Shown: piece by piece, positions 23,176 through 30,680 of the stretch
Layout of the letters: each line of letters begins with the position of its first letter
How positions within the stretch are numbered: position 1 is the first letter of the stretch
Origin: JBCDGZ01 sp038750655
GTDB taxonomy: Bacteria; Bacteroidota; Bacteroidia; Chitinophagales; Saprospiraceae
Reading direction: 5' to 3'
NCBI GenBank assembly: GCA_038750655.1
Contig: JBCDGZ010000097.1
Location: 1 to 30,680, forward strand
Length of the DNA stretch: 30,680 nt
The notes under the pieces: model-generated
Told to the model about the DNA's origin: nothing
Databases searched by the model: none
The model's input: the letters and a program-made list of their open reading frames with translations, nothing else
Position numbers and translations under genes: made by a program

Positions 23176-23907
23176 ATGCTGAGCATTTTTAAGAAAGAAT
23201 TAAGCGCCTTTTTTAGCTCCCTCATCGGATACATCGTCATCGGAATGTTTCTGGTGATCATGGGCCTGGTGATGTGGGTTTTTCCTGATTACAGCGTGCT
23301 GAACTACAATTACGCTAGTCTGGATCAACTCTTTGCCATCGCTCCGCTCATCTTTACCTTCCTCATCCCAGCTATTACTATGCGCTCCTTCGCCGAAGAA
23401 AACCAGGCGGGTACTATCGAGTTGCTGGTGACCAAGCCGCTGCGCGATTGGGAGATCATTATGGGCAAGTACTTGGCTTGTTTGGTCTTGGTGCTCTTTG
23501 CTATTTTACCCACTTTGCTATATTACTATAGCGTCTATCAACTCGGTTCGCCCAAGGGCAATCTCGACTCCGGAGCGATTATGGGCTCCTATTTCGGACT
23601 GGTCTTTCTCGGAGCGGCCTTCGTCGCCATTGGGATGTTCGCCTCTTCGTTGACCAACAATCAGATCGTGGCCTTCATCCTAGCTACCTTCCTCTGCTTT
23701 TTCATCTATTGGGCCTTTTTCTACCTCAGTAAGCTACCCATTTTTGTGGGGCGACTCGATGATCTGGTGCAGAAACTGGGCATTGATTACCATTACAATT
23801 CCATCAGCCGAGGGGTCGTCGACTCCCGGGATGTACTTTACTTTATATCCCTCATCGCCATCTTTATCTTTTTATCCCAAATCGCCCTAGTTCGCAGAAA
23901 ATGGTAA
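23176..23907 (+). CDS. gldF: Gliding-motility ABC transporter permease GldF
   Basis: 243 residues, an ABC-2 type permease with about six hydrophobic spans (starting with LSIFKKELSAFFSSLIGYIVIGMFLVIM). The loop EENQAGTIELLVTKPLRDWEIIMGKYLA (about 75-102) is the usual coupling-helix region of this permease family, and the C-terminus RRKW ends in the cytosol. It pairs with GldA. Its last seven bases overlap the start of gldG (ATGGTAA), so translation is coupled. Confidence 0.93.
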   Translation: MLSIFKKELSAFFSSLIGYIVIGMFLVIMGLVMWVFPDYSVLNYNYASLDQLFAIAPLIFTFLIPAITMRSFAEENQAGTIELLVTKPLRDWEIIMGKYLACLVLVLFAILPTLLYYYSVYQLGSPKGNLDSGAIMGSYFGLVFLGAAFVAIGMFASSLTNNQIVAFILATFLCFFIYWAFFYLSKLPIFVGRLDDLVQKLGIDYHYNSISRGVVDSRDVLYFISLIAIFIFLSQIALVRRKW

Positions 23908-25604
23908 ACAGCAAGAAAATACAATCAATCATTCAACTGGGCCTGCTCATTGGGATACTGATCGCCGTCAATATCATCGGCAATTATATGTACACCCAGG
24001 TCGATTTGACGGAAGATAAACGATTTACCCTCACCCAACCGACCGTTGAGCTGCTGCAAAATCTTGACGAGGTGGTTTATGTAAAAATTCTGCTGGATGG
24101 TAATTTTCCGGCAGGTTTTAAGCGCCTACAATCTTCAGTGCGGGAACTGCTGGGTGATTTTCGCTCCCAATCGCCCTACATCGAATACGGTTTTGAGAAT
24201 CCTTCGGACGGGACAGTAGAGGAAATCAATGCCCGGCGGGAAGAGCTGGCCAAGGATGGCATCAATCCAACTAATCTTCGGGTGAAAGATGTGGATGAAA
24301 CCAAGGAGCTGTTGATCTATCCCTGGGCCATGATGACTTATAAAGGGCGGAGTATGGCGGTTAATTTGTTGGAAAATGAAATCATGGGCATGTCCAGCGA
24401 AGAGGTGCTGAATACTTCCATCAGCCTACTGGAATACAAACTGGCCAATGCCATTCAAAAGCTGCAAATTATACGCAAACCGGCGATTGTCTTACTACGG
24501 GGCCACGGCGAGCTGAATCCCTACGAGACCGCCGATCTGGTGGAGCACCTGCGCCCGTACTACGATATTGGCCCCCTCAATCTGGATACGGCCTATCGCA
24601 TTAATCCTGAGATCGGTGTCGTCATCGTGGCCCGCCCGCGTACCGCCTTCTCTGAGCGTGAGAAATTTATCATCGATCAATACGTCATGAACGGCGGGCG
24701 GGTGATGTGGCTGATTGATAATATGGGCGTTGGCTTGGACAGCCTGCGGGGCCGCAAAGAGTTTGTCCCATTGCCCTATGACCTCAAGCTAGAAGATCAA
24801 TTTTTCAAATACGGCTTTCGTATCCAGCCCAACCTAGTGCTCGATTTCGAATGTACTCGCATCCCGCTGGTAACGGGCCAACTGGGTTCGGGCAATCAAT
24901 ACGACTTGTTTCCCTGGTACTACCATCCGCTCGTTGCGCCTTCCTCCGATCATCCCATCGTCAAGAGCCTGGATCGGGTCAATTTGCGCTTTCCAAGTAC
25001 TATTGATACCATTAAGACCAAGTCCAATGTTCGTAAAAGCATTCTGCTGAGTTCCTCGCCGCGTAGTCTAGTAAAGCTCTCCCCGGCGGCCCGCCTCAAT
25101 TTTGAGATGGCTCGCTACGATGCCGATCCTCAGCGCTTCAACAAAGGGCCGCAGCCGCTGGCGGTGATGCTGGAAGGCGAGTTTCCTTCGCTCTACGAAA
25201 ACCGGGTTACCGAAGGGATGCGCGCTGGGCTGGACGAACTCGGCGAGAGCTTCAAAGCCCTTAGCTCACCGACCAAAATGCTGGTGGTCTCCGATGGCGA
25301 TCTGGCTCGTAACCTCTACAATAACCAACAACAGACGGTGCAGCCGCTGGGGCTCAACCCCTTCGAACGCCACGTCTTCACTGCCAATAAAGACTTTTTG
25401 ATCAATGCTGTTGAATACTTACTGGACGATAAGGGCGTCATTGAAGCCCGGACCAAGGAGGTCAAACTGCGGCTTTTGGATACGGCCAAGGCCAAAGCCG
25501 AAGGAACCAAATGGCAATTGATCAACATCCTACTGCCCCTATTATTTTTGTTGCTCTTTGGAGTTGCCTTTAATTTTATACGAAGAAAAAGATTTGGCCA
25601 ATAG
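23901..25604 (+). CDS. gldG: Gliding-motility ABC transporter substrate-binding-like protein GldG
   Basis: 567 residues. An N-terminal membrane span (about 9-30), a large extracytoplasmic region with VDLTEDKRFTLTQPTVELLQNLDEVVYV (about 35-62), IVLLRGHGELNPYETADL (about 195-212) and GGRVMWLIDNMGV (about 269-281), and a C-terminal span (LINILLPLLFLLLFGVAFNF) with a basic tail. This is the ABC_transp_aux/GldG architecture. It is likely the auxiliary subunit that holds substrate or cell-wall contacts for GldA-GldF. It overlaps gldF by seven bases and is followed 14 bases later by the DUF4340 gene. Confidence 0.93.
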   Translation: MVNSKKIQSIIQLGLLIGILIAVNIIGNYMYTQVDLTEDKRFTLTQPTVELLQNLDEVVYVKILLDGNFPAGFKRLQSSVRELLGDFRSQSPYIEYGFENPSDGTVEEINARREELAKDGINPTNLRVKDVDETKELLIYPWAMMTYKGRSMAVNLLENEIMGMSSEEVLNTSISLLEYKLANAIQKLQIIRKPAIVLLRGHGELNPYETADLVEHLRPYYDIGPLNLDTAYRINPEIGVVIVARPRTAFSEREKFIIDQYVMNGGRVMWLIDNMGVGLDSLRGRKEFVPLPYDLKLEDQFFKYGFRIQPNLVLDFECTRIPLVTGQLGSGNQYDLFPWYYHPLVAPSSDHPIVKSLDRVNLRFPSTIDTIKTKSNVRKSILLSSSPRSLVKLSPAARLNFEMARYDADPQRFNKGPQPLAVMLEGEFPSLYENRVTEGMRAGLDELGESFKALSSPTKMLVVSDGDLARNLYNNQQQTVQPLGLNPFERHVFTANKDFLINAVEYLLDDKGVIEARTKEVKLRLLDTAKAKAEGTKWQLINILLPLLFLLLFGVAFNFIRRKRFGQ

Positions 25605-25618
25605 AGAAACCACTGCTT

Positions 25619-26632
25619 ATGAAAAAGACAATCCTACTTTTTGGAATTTTTGCACTGCTGGGTACTGTGGCTGCCTGGTATATTATGATGGGGGACCAAA
25701 AGTCGACGCGAAGCGAGTCGGAGACCAACTTCGGCATCAAAGACATCGGTCAGGTCCAAAAGATTTTTATCGCCGATCGCTCGGGCGAGACCACCACGCT
25801 GGAACGCCAAGGTAAATACTGGCTATACAACGGCAAATACCGCGCTCGGCCCGACGCCATGCGCAACCTCCTGGATGCGATGCGGCGGGTTGATGTCAAC
25901 TATGTCGTGGCGCGCGCTGCCGTTGACAACATCGTCAAGGACCTGGCTACTGATGGGATCAAGGTGGAGGCCTACAATAAGGACAACAACAAAATCCGCA
26001 GCTACTACGTCGGCGGAATGACCAACGATGAGCTGGGGACTTATATGATTATGGAAGGGGCGAATGAGCCTTATGTGACCCATATTCCCAGTTGGGAGGG
26101 CGGCCTGCGGGCTCGCTACCAGCTGAAGGGGGAGGAGTGGCGCGATCGTCATGTATTTCAGGAAGATGTTGAGCAAATTGAGTCGGTGTCTATGGAATAC
26201 CCGACGCAGAAAAGCAAGTCGTTTAAGCTCATGCGTACGGAGGAGGGCTTTGATGTCAGTCCTTTTTATGAAGTTACGCCCCGCAGCCAGCGGCCTTTTA
26301 AGGCGGGGACGCCGGAGGCCTTTTTGATGGGCTTTGAGAGTTTGATTGCTGAGGCTTTTCAGAATCGGAACCCCGAACGGGACAGCATTCTGCGCCGCAT
26401 TCCTTTTTGCAATGCTACCGTTAACTACAAAGATGGACAATCCAGGACCGCCTCTTTTTATCCCGTTGTACAATACGATGCCTCGGGCAAGGTGATCACC
26501 GATTACCAAGTTATGGCGGCTAATACGGCGATAGAGCGCTACCATACGCTGGTCAATAATGATGATTTTATGCTGGTACAGCAGCGCATCTTTGGGAAGA
26601 TATTCTGGCCCTATGATGCTTTCTTCCAATAA
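25619..26632 (+). CDS. DUF4340 membrane-anchored protein
   Basis: 337 residues with one N-terminal anchor (about 4-24, TILLFGIFALLGTVAAWYIMM) and a large extracytoplasmic domain. DUF4340-type features are DIGQVQKIFIADRSGETTTLERQGKYWLYNGKYRARPDAMRNLLDAMRRV (split across about 40-92) and a second unit later (DVEQIESVSMEYP). Genes of this family commonly follow GldG-like auxiliary subunits of ABC transporters, and the 14-base gap here fits one operon. It probably assists the transporter; no reaction is known. Confidence 0.85.
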   Translation: MKKTILLFGIFALLGTVAAWYIMMGDQKSTRSESETNFGIKDIGQVQKIFIADRSGETTTLERQGKYWLYNGKYRARPDAMRNLLDAMRRVDVNYVVARAAVDNIVKDLATDGIKVEAYNKDNNKIRSYYVGGMTNDELGTYMIMEGANEPYVTHIPSWEGGLRARYQLKGEEWRDRHVFQEDVEQIESVSMEYPTQKSKSFKLMRTEEGFDVSPFYEVTPRSQRPFKAGTPEAFLMGFESLIAEAFQNRNPERDSILRRIPFCNATVNYKDGQSRTASFYPVVQYDASGKVITDYQVMAANTAIERYHTLVNNDDFMLVQQRIFGKIFWPYDAFFQ

Positions 26633-26647
26633 CACGCCCGACGTCCT

Positions 26648-27892
26648 ATGCGAATTTTTCGGCTTTCTTTGTGCTTATTGCTGGCCGCCTGCCTCTGGAC
26701 GGCAGTAGCGCCTTCGGCAGCCGATTGGGGCTTCTTCGGTCATCGACGGATCAACCGTCTAGCGGTATTTACCCTACCGCCGGATATGATGGTATTTTTC
26801 AAAAAACATATAGAATACCTCAGCGAACACGCCGTCGATCCAGATAAACGCCGCTACGCGACTCGCCACGAAGCCGTCCGCCATTACATCGATATTGATC
26901 ATTGGGGCGTATATCCCTTCGACGAAGTTCCGCGCGACTGGACCAGTACGCTGCTCAAATACAGTGAGTTGTATGTGGTGAATGGAGCCAATGATACGCT
27001 ATTGGTGCCGATTAATAAAAATTTTGGCTGGCCAACAGAGCAACAAGGAAGCCAGCCCAAGTGGAAGGCAGATGTACGCAAACGCGTCACCCAAAATTAT
27101 CGCCGCCTCTTCCTCCGCGATATTTTACCTAATTATTATGAAGACGAATGGCCTTTAAACTGCGACAGCTTATCTTTTTTGCAAGAGCACTACGGCTATA
27201 GCGACTGCCAAACCGCCTTCGTCGTCGATCGTTTCTCCGAATACGGCATCTTGCCCTACCATCTCATCCGAATGCAAAAGACCATCACCAAAGCCTTCGG
27301 CCGCGGTGATCCCCAACGGCTACTCCGCCTGCTCTCCGACTTCGGCCACTACGTCGGCGATGCCCATGTCCCGCTACACACCACCGAAAACTACAACGGC
27401 CAGCTGACCGACCAGGTCGGCATCCACGCCTTTTGGGAAAGCCGTATCCCCGAGCTATTCGCCGACGAAGAGTTCGACTTTTTCGTCGGTAAAGCTGATT
27501 ATATCGAAAATATTGACGACTACTGCTGGGATATGGTGCTGACCAGCCATAACTATCTGGATAGTGTCTTGCTGATCGAAAAATCGCTGAGCTACAGCTT
27601 CCCCGAAGACCAGCAATACTGCTACGAGGAGCGGCTGGGGCGGACGGTCCGTACCCAGTGCCGAGACTATGCGCGGGCCTACCAAGAGCGTATGCGGGGC
27701 ATGGTAGAGCGGCGAATGCGAGAGTCTATCCACGCGCTGGGGAGCCTCTGGTATACGGCCTGGGTGGATGCCGGGCAGCCCGATTTGACGGACTTTAAAG
27801 CCTTGCAGGCGGCGGCCCTGGAGCGGGAGCAAAAGCAACTGGAGGAGGTCTATAAAAAAGGCAAGAGCCTGGGGCGGACGCACGGGCAGTAG
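26648..27892 (+). CDS. S1/P1 nuclease- or zinc-phospholipase-C-like exported enzyme
   Basis: 414 residues. A signal peptide ends near Ala25, so Trp27 (..AADWGFFGH) could be close to the mature N-terminus, which is the first zinc ligand in this superfamily; His32 is at +5 as in S1/P1 nucleases. Further expected ligands are the Asp cluster near 64-66, His79 (HYIDID), then His234-x3-Asp238-x5-His244 in HYVGDAHVPLHTTEN, and His260-x3-Glu264 in HAFWE. S1/P1 nucleases have Asp at the last place and bacterial phospholipase C has Glu, so the substrate (nucleic acid or phospholipid) is open. N/Q-rich NYNGQLTDQVG after the HxxxD motif is nuclease-like. It lies 15 bases after the DUF4340 gene. The C-terminal tail is basic. 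Confidence 0.85.
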   Translation: MRIFRLSLCLLLAACLWTAVAPSAADWGFFGHRRINRLAVFTLPPDMMVFFKKHIEYLSEHAVDPDKRRYATRHEAVRHYIDIDHWGVYPFDEVPRDWTSTLLKYSELYVVNGANDTLLVPINKNFGWPTEQQGSQPKWKADVRKRVTQNYRRLFLRDILPNYYEDEWPLNCDSLSFLQEHYGYSDCQTAFVVDRFSEYGILPYHLIRMQKTITKAFGRGDPQRLLRLLSDFGHYVGDAHVPLHTTENYNGQLTDQVGIHAFWESRIPELFADEEFDFFVGKADYIENIDDYCWDMVLTSHNYLDSVLLIEKSLSYSFPEDQQYCYEERLGRTVRTQCRDYARAYQERMRGMVERRMRESIHALGSLWYTAWVDAGQPDLTDFKALQAAALEREQKQLEEVYKKGKSLGRTHGQ

Positions 27893-27900
27893 AAAAGGAG

Positions 27901-27939
27901 GCGCTTTGCAGAAGCAGGGGCAGCGCGATGCTGTTTTTT
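27901..27939 (+). terminator. Weak terminator-like hairpin before the DUF368 gene
   Basis: GCGCT (27901-27905) pairs with AGCGC (27922-27926), and six T follow at 27934-27939 after a seven-base gap. The stem is short and the gap is large, so this is only a candidate. Confidence 0.25.
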
Positions 27940-27952
27940 CGGCATTTAATTT

Positions 27953-27960
27953 TACTTTTG
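27953..27960 (+). promoter_or_regulatory. -7 box four bases before the DUF368 ATG
   Basis: TACTTTTG is an exact TAnnTTTG match, followed by CGCC and the ATG at 27965. If used, transcription would start at or next to the start codon, giving a leaderless or nearly leaderless mRNA. Confidence 0.45.
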
Positions 27961-27964
27961 CGCC

Positions 27965-28933
27965 ATGAAACCAACAGCTTTTATCAGCACTGCATTCAAA
28001 GGAATGGCGATGGGCCTCGCCGAGGTCATCCCCGGCGTTTCGGGAGGAACAATCGCCTTTATCACCGGAATTTACGAACGACTGATCAATGCCATCAAGG
28101 CCTTCGGCCCCGGACTGGTGACGACTTTTCGCGAAGAAGGCTTGCCCGGCTTGTGGACAGCCATCGACGGTCGCTTTCTGGTCAGCCTGCTGGCCGGTAT
28201 GGCGGCGGGTATCGTAGTCGGTGTCTTCGGCCTGAGCTATCTGCTGGACAATTATCCTCCCATCGTTTGGGCTTTCTTCTTTGGCCTCATCATCGCTTCA
28301 GCCATCTACGTTGGCCGTCAGATCGAGCGCTGGAAAGCCGGAGAGGTTGCGCTGCTGCTGGTCGGCACCCTAGTCGCCTACGGCATCACCATCATCAGCC
28401 CCGCCAATGGCTCCGAGTCCCTGCTTTTTGTCTTTTTCAGCGGGGCCATTGCCATCTCCGCCCTCATTCTGCCGGGCATCTCGGGCAGCTTCATCCTTCT
28501 CCTTATGGGCATGTATACCTTCATCATCAGCGATACCCTCAAACCTGCGCTCAAAACCCTCGCTCCCGATAAACTCTTGACGATGGGCGTCTTCGCTCTA
28601 GGCTGCCTGCTGGGGCTAATGACCCTGTCTCGCCTGCTATCCTGGACTTTCAAGAACTTCCGCAGCCTCACCCTGGCTACCCTGACCGGCTTCATGCTCG
28701 GCTCCTTGAACAAAATCTGGCCCTGGCGCAATGCCACCGAATGGCTGCGCGATGCCGCAGGTAAGATTGTGATGGACGACGATGGCCTGACCCCCAAGAA
28801 AATCTTAATGGAAGACAATGTCCTGCCCTCCGCTTACGAGGGCGAACCATTCGTTTTGCTCGCTGTTATTTTTATGATATTTGGTTTTATTTCCGTTTTC
28901 CTGATTGAAAGGTTGGGGCGTACGGAATCTTAA
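27965..28933 (+). CDS. DUF368 polytopic membrane protein (PopT-type undecaprenyl-phosphate translocase family)
   Basis: 322 residues with about eight to nine hydrophobic spans. Two related motifs are visible: EVIPGVSGGTIAFITGIYE (about 18-36) and LILPGISGSFILLLMGMY (about 170-187), the inverted-repeat signature of DUF368. DUF368 members (PopT) were shown in other bacteria to return undecaprenyl phosphate across the membrane for reuse in envelope synthesis; that role here is from the family. It lies 72 bases after the S1/P1-like gene, probably with its own promoter, and nine bases before aroE. Confidence 0.92.
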   Translation: MKPTAFISTAFKGMAMGLAEVIPGVSGGTIAFITGIYERLINAIKAFGPGLVTTFREEGLPGLWTAIDGRFLVSLLAGMAAGIVVGVFGLSYLLDNYPPIVWAFFFGLIIASAIYVGRQIERWKAGEVALLLVGTLVAYGITIISPANGSESLLFVFFSGAIAISALILPGISGSFILLLMGMYTFIISDTLKPALKTLAPDKLLTMGVFALGCLLGLMTLSRLLSWTFKNFRSLTLATLTGFMLGSLNKIWPWRNATEWLRDAAGKIVMDDDGLTPKKILMEDNVLPSAYEGEPFVLLAVIFMIFGFISVFLIERLGRTES

Positions 28934-28942
28934 ATTCTGACC

Positions 28943-29701
28943 ATGAGCACATCGCAATTTCGGCAGTTTGGACTTATCGGCTATCCGCTATCTCATTCCT
29001 TTTCCAAGCGCTATTTCAACGAAAAGTTTGAGCAGGAGGGCTTGTCGAATCATCATTACGAACTTTTTCCCTTAGCACGTATAGAAGAACTGCCAGAACT
29101 ACTGACTGCGCAGCCTAATCTGGTAGGGTTGAATGTGACCATTCCTTACAAGCAGTTGGTTCTGCCTTTTTTGGATGAAATAGAGGAAGGCGCGGCTGCG
29201 GTGGGTGCGGTGAATACGATTCACCTTACTGAGGGGAAGCTAAAGGGCTATAACACAGATGTTTATGGCTTTCAGCTATCTTTGGAGCACTTTGTAGCGG
29301 CACAGGAGAGGGAGCGACCGGAGCGCGCTTTGATTTTGGGGACGGGGGGTGCAGCCCGGGCGGTGGCCTGGGTATTGGAGCAGTTGAATATCGACTTCGA
29401 TTATGTTTCTCGCGATCCGCAAAAAGCAGCTTTGACCTATAAGATGTTGGACCATCGTCATTTAGAGCAGGTGCAATTGATCATCAATACGACGCCCTTG
29501 GGTATGGCTCCTAACGTGGAGCAAAGTCCAGCAATTCCTTATTCATTGTTAGGGCCACAACATTTGCTATACGATTTGGTATATAATCCACAAAAAACTG
29601 TATTTTTGAGCAGAGGGGAGAGCCAGGGTTGCTCCATCATCAATGGCCTAGAGATGCTGCATCTACAAGCAGAAAAGGCATGGGAAATCTGGCAACGCTA
29701 A
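28943..29701 (+). CDS. aroE: Shikimate dehydrogenase
   Basis: 252 residues. NADP-dependent reduction of 3-dehydroshikimate to shikimate in aromatic amino acid synthesis. The shikimate-binding residues are visible: Ser17 and Ser19 (YPLSHSFSK), Lys70 (NVTIPYKQ, catalytic), Asn91 (AVNT) and Asp106 (YNTDVYGF, catalytic). The dinucleotide motif GTGGAARA is at 133-140. The C-terminal NGLEMLHLQAEKAWEIW carries the family Gln. It lies nine bases after the DUF368 gene, so the two are likely co-transcribed. Moderate GC. Confidence 0.96.
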   Translation: MSTSQFRQFGLIGYPLSHSFSKRYFNEKFEQEGLSNHHYELFPLARIEELPELLTAQPNLVGLNVTIPYKQLVLPFLDEIEEGAAAVGAVNTIHLTEGKLKGYNTDVYGFQLSLEHFVAAQERERPERALILGTGGAARAVAWVLEQLNIDFDYVSRDPQKAALTYKMLDHRHLEQVQLIINTTPLGMAPNVEQSPAIPYSLLGPQHLLYDLVYNPQKTVFLSRGESQGCSIINGLEMLHLQAEKAWEIWQR

Positions 29702-29753
29702 TTCAATTATCGATAACTCCGTCAAACCAGTCAGAACCGAAAAAGTGTTTGGA

Positions 29754-30680
29754 ATGATTAGCCAGAACGATAAAGGACTCAATGTCGACTTCTCCAATAC
29801 GGAAATTGCTTTTACCAGCAAAACGGACGTAGAATTGAGGAAGGCAGGCTTGCTTTTTAGTATGATGAACAAAAGCTGGCTGGTCAATGTCGGCTCAAGA
29901 ATGGGACTGATTGCGCTCAAACTGCGCCTCCCCTTTGTCCAGTCCATCATCAAATCAACTATGTTCGATCAGTTTGTCGGCGGGACAACCTTGTTGGAGT
30001 GTAAGCCCAATATCGAAAAACTGTATCAGCACGATGCCTTGACTATCCTTGACTACGGCGCCGAGGCCAAGAAGACCGAAAAGGACTTCAATCGGACGAT
30101 GAACGAAACCATCCGGGCCATCGAATTTGCCTTCACCAATGCCAGTGTGCCGGTTGTCAGTGCCAAAATTACGGGGTTGGCGCGTTTCGAGCTATTAGAA
30201 AGCATCCAAAAGGGAGAAGCCTTAACTAAGAAAACTTGGCGGGAATACCGCAATATCCTCAAGCGAATTGATTCGATCTGCCATGCTGCGAGCGAGTATC
30301 AGGTCGGCGTTTTTTTCGATGCGGAAGAAAGCTGGATACAAGATGCGATCGATCATTTGGTCAACCTTATGATGAAGCGTTATAATCGGGAGCGGGTGAT
30401 TGTTTACAATACCTTCCAGATGTATCGCCACGATCGACTGCAATTCTTGTTCGATTCTTTTGATAGGGCTAAGAAGGAAGGATACATGTTGGGGGCCAAG
30501 CTGGTGAGAGGGGCTTATATGGAAAAAGAGCGCGAGCGCGCCAAAGAAATGGGCTACGAGTCGCCGATTCAACCCAATAAAGCGGCTACCGACGATGCCT
30601 TTAATACGGCTCTTCGATTTTGTGTAGATAATTATGAGCAGATTGCTTCTTGTAATGCGACTCACAATATGGACAGCTGC
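29754..30680 (+). CDS. Proline dehydrogenase (3' partial)
   Basis: The frame runs from ATG 29754 to the window end (309 codons). It starts MISQNDKGLNVDFSNTEIAF and continues with family blocks: TMFDQFVGGTTLLEC, LTILDYGAEAKKTEKDF, AKITGLARFELL, VGVFFDAEESWIQDAI, VIVYNTFQMYRHDRL and GAKLVRGAYMEKERERAKEMGY, the TIM barrel of FAD-dependent proline dehydrogenase, which oxidises proline to delta-1-pyrroline-5-carboxylate. The C-terminal YxxRR substrate motif is outside the window. The frame is open upstream into aroE without another ATG, and the family N-terminus supports 29754. No dehydrogenase-fusion (PutA) part is visible, as usual in Bacteroidota. Confidence 0.93.
   Translation, partial: MISQNDKGLNVDFSNTEIAFTSKTDVELRKAGLLFSMMNKSWLVNVGSRMGLIALKLRLPFVQSIIKSTMFDQFVGGTTLLECKPNIEKLYQHDALTILDYGAEAKKTEKDFNRTMNETIRAIEFAFTNASVPVVSAKITGLARFELLESIQKGEALTKKTWREYRNILKRIDSICHAASEYQVGVFFDAEESWIQDAIDHLVNLMMKRYNRERVIVYNTFQMYRHDRLQFLFDSFDRAKKEGYMLGAKLVRGAYMEKERERAKEMGYESPIQPNKAATDDAFNTALRFCVDNYEQIASCNATHNMDSC

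Noticed and set aside
25823..26635. 270-codon minus-strand frame
   Set aside because: Lies fully antisense to the DUF4340 gene, which has a clear membrane anchor and family motifs.
27928..28572. 214-codon plus-strand frame
   Set aside because: Overlaps the DUF368 gene in another frame; Arg/His-rich, GC-shadow composition.
1..30680. tRNA, rRNA, riboswitch and insertion sequence search by eye
   Set aside because: No cloverleaf-like segment, rRNA-like core, known riboswitch core or complete transposase with terminal repeats was seen; a covariance-model scan would be needed to exclude small RNAs.

Overview
The window looks like a chromosomal piece of a Bacteroidota genome, most likely class Saprospiria (Lewinella/Saprospira-like). 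The sequence basis is: two exported proteins with C-terminal tails of the type IX secretion (T9SS) sorting type, SprB-type repeats, a fused SecDF, a gldA/gldF/gldG transporter cluster, a lipoprotein built like PorE, and several TAnnTTTG -7 boxes typical of Bacteroidota promoters. The lineage assignment is inference from gene content, not from a marker-gene comparison.

Layout. 1-1948: 3' part of a repeat-rich T9SS surface protein. 1949-2679: a spacer with a nested palindrome, then a HigA-type antitoxin gene broken by a frameshift/deletion. 2663-9509 (minus): PorE-like OmpA lipoprotein, a T9SS-sorted L-domain-like protein and secDF, each with its own terminator hairpins. 9733-11067 (plus): a Kbp/YgaU-type BON-LysM protein and truA. 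11068-17064: the most unusual part, a duplicated module of three uncharacterised families: a small exported protein ending in a nearly invariant GRSxIQAIIIADKxILR motif, a Cys-rich lipoprotein with two CxxCP knuckles, and a 478-residue cytosolic helical protein transcribed divergently. The two copies have different internal order. Upstream regions of all six genes carry an ATTACA core (TGTAAT on the other strand) at nearly the same distance from the start codon for each gene type. 17080-21199 (minus): D-2-hydroxyacid dehydrogenase coupled to a lipoprotein, an AT-richer stretch with an Rpn-type nuclease and an NTF2-like lipoprotein, and a DUF547 lipoprotein. 21509-30680 (plus): gldA, an exported unknown, gldF, gldG, a DUF4340 protein, a S1/P1-nuclease/zinc-phospholipase-C-like enzyme, a DUF368 (PopT-type) membrane protein, aroE, and the 5' part of proline dehydrogenase.

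How the genes work together. Much of the window concerns the cell envelope: SecDF supports export across the inner membrane; the PorE-like lipoprotein could link outer-membrane machinery to peptidoglycan; two proteins carry T9SS tails; GldA/F/G form an ABC transporter linked in flavobacteria to gliding; the DUF368 protein belongs to the undecaprenyl-phosphate recycling family. The duplicated module has no known function. Its exported members and shared promoter motif make it the best candidate for an undescribed system. I saw no rRNA, tRNA, CRISPR array or complete insertion sequence.
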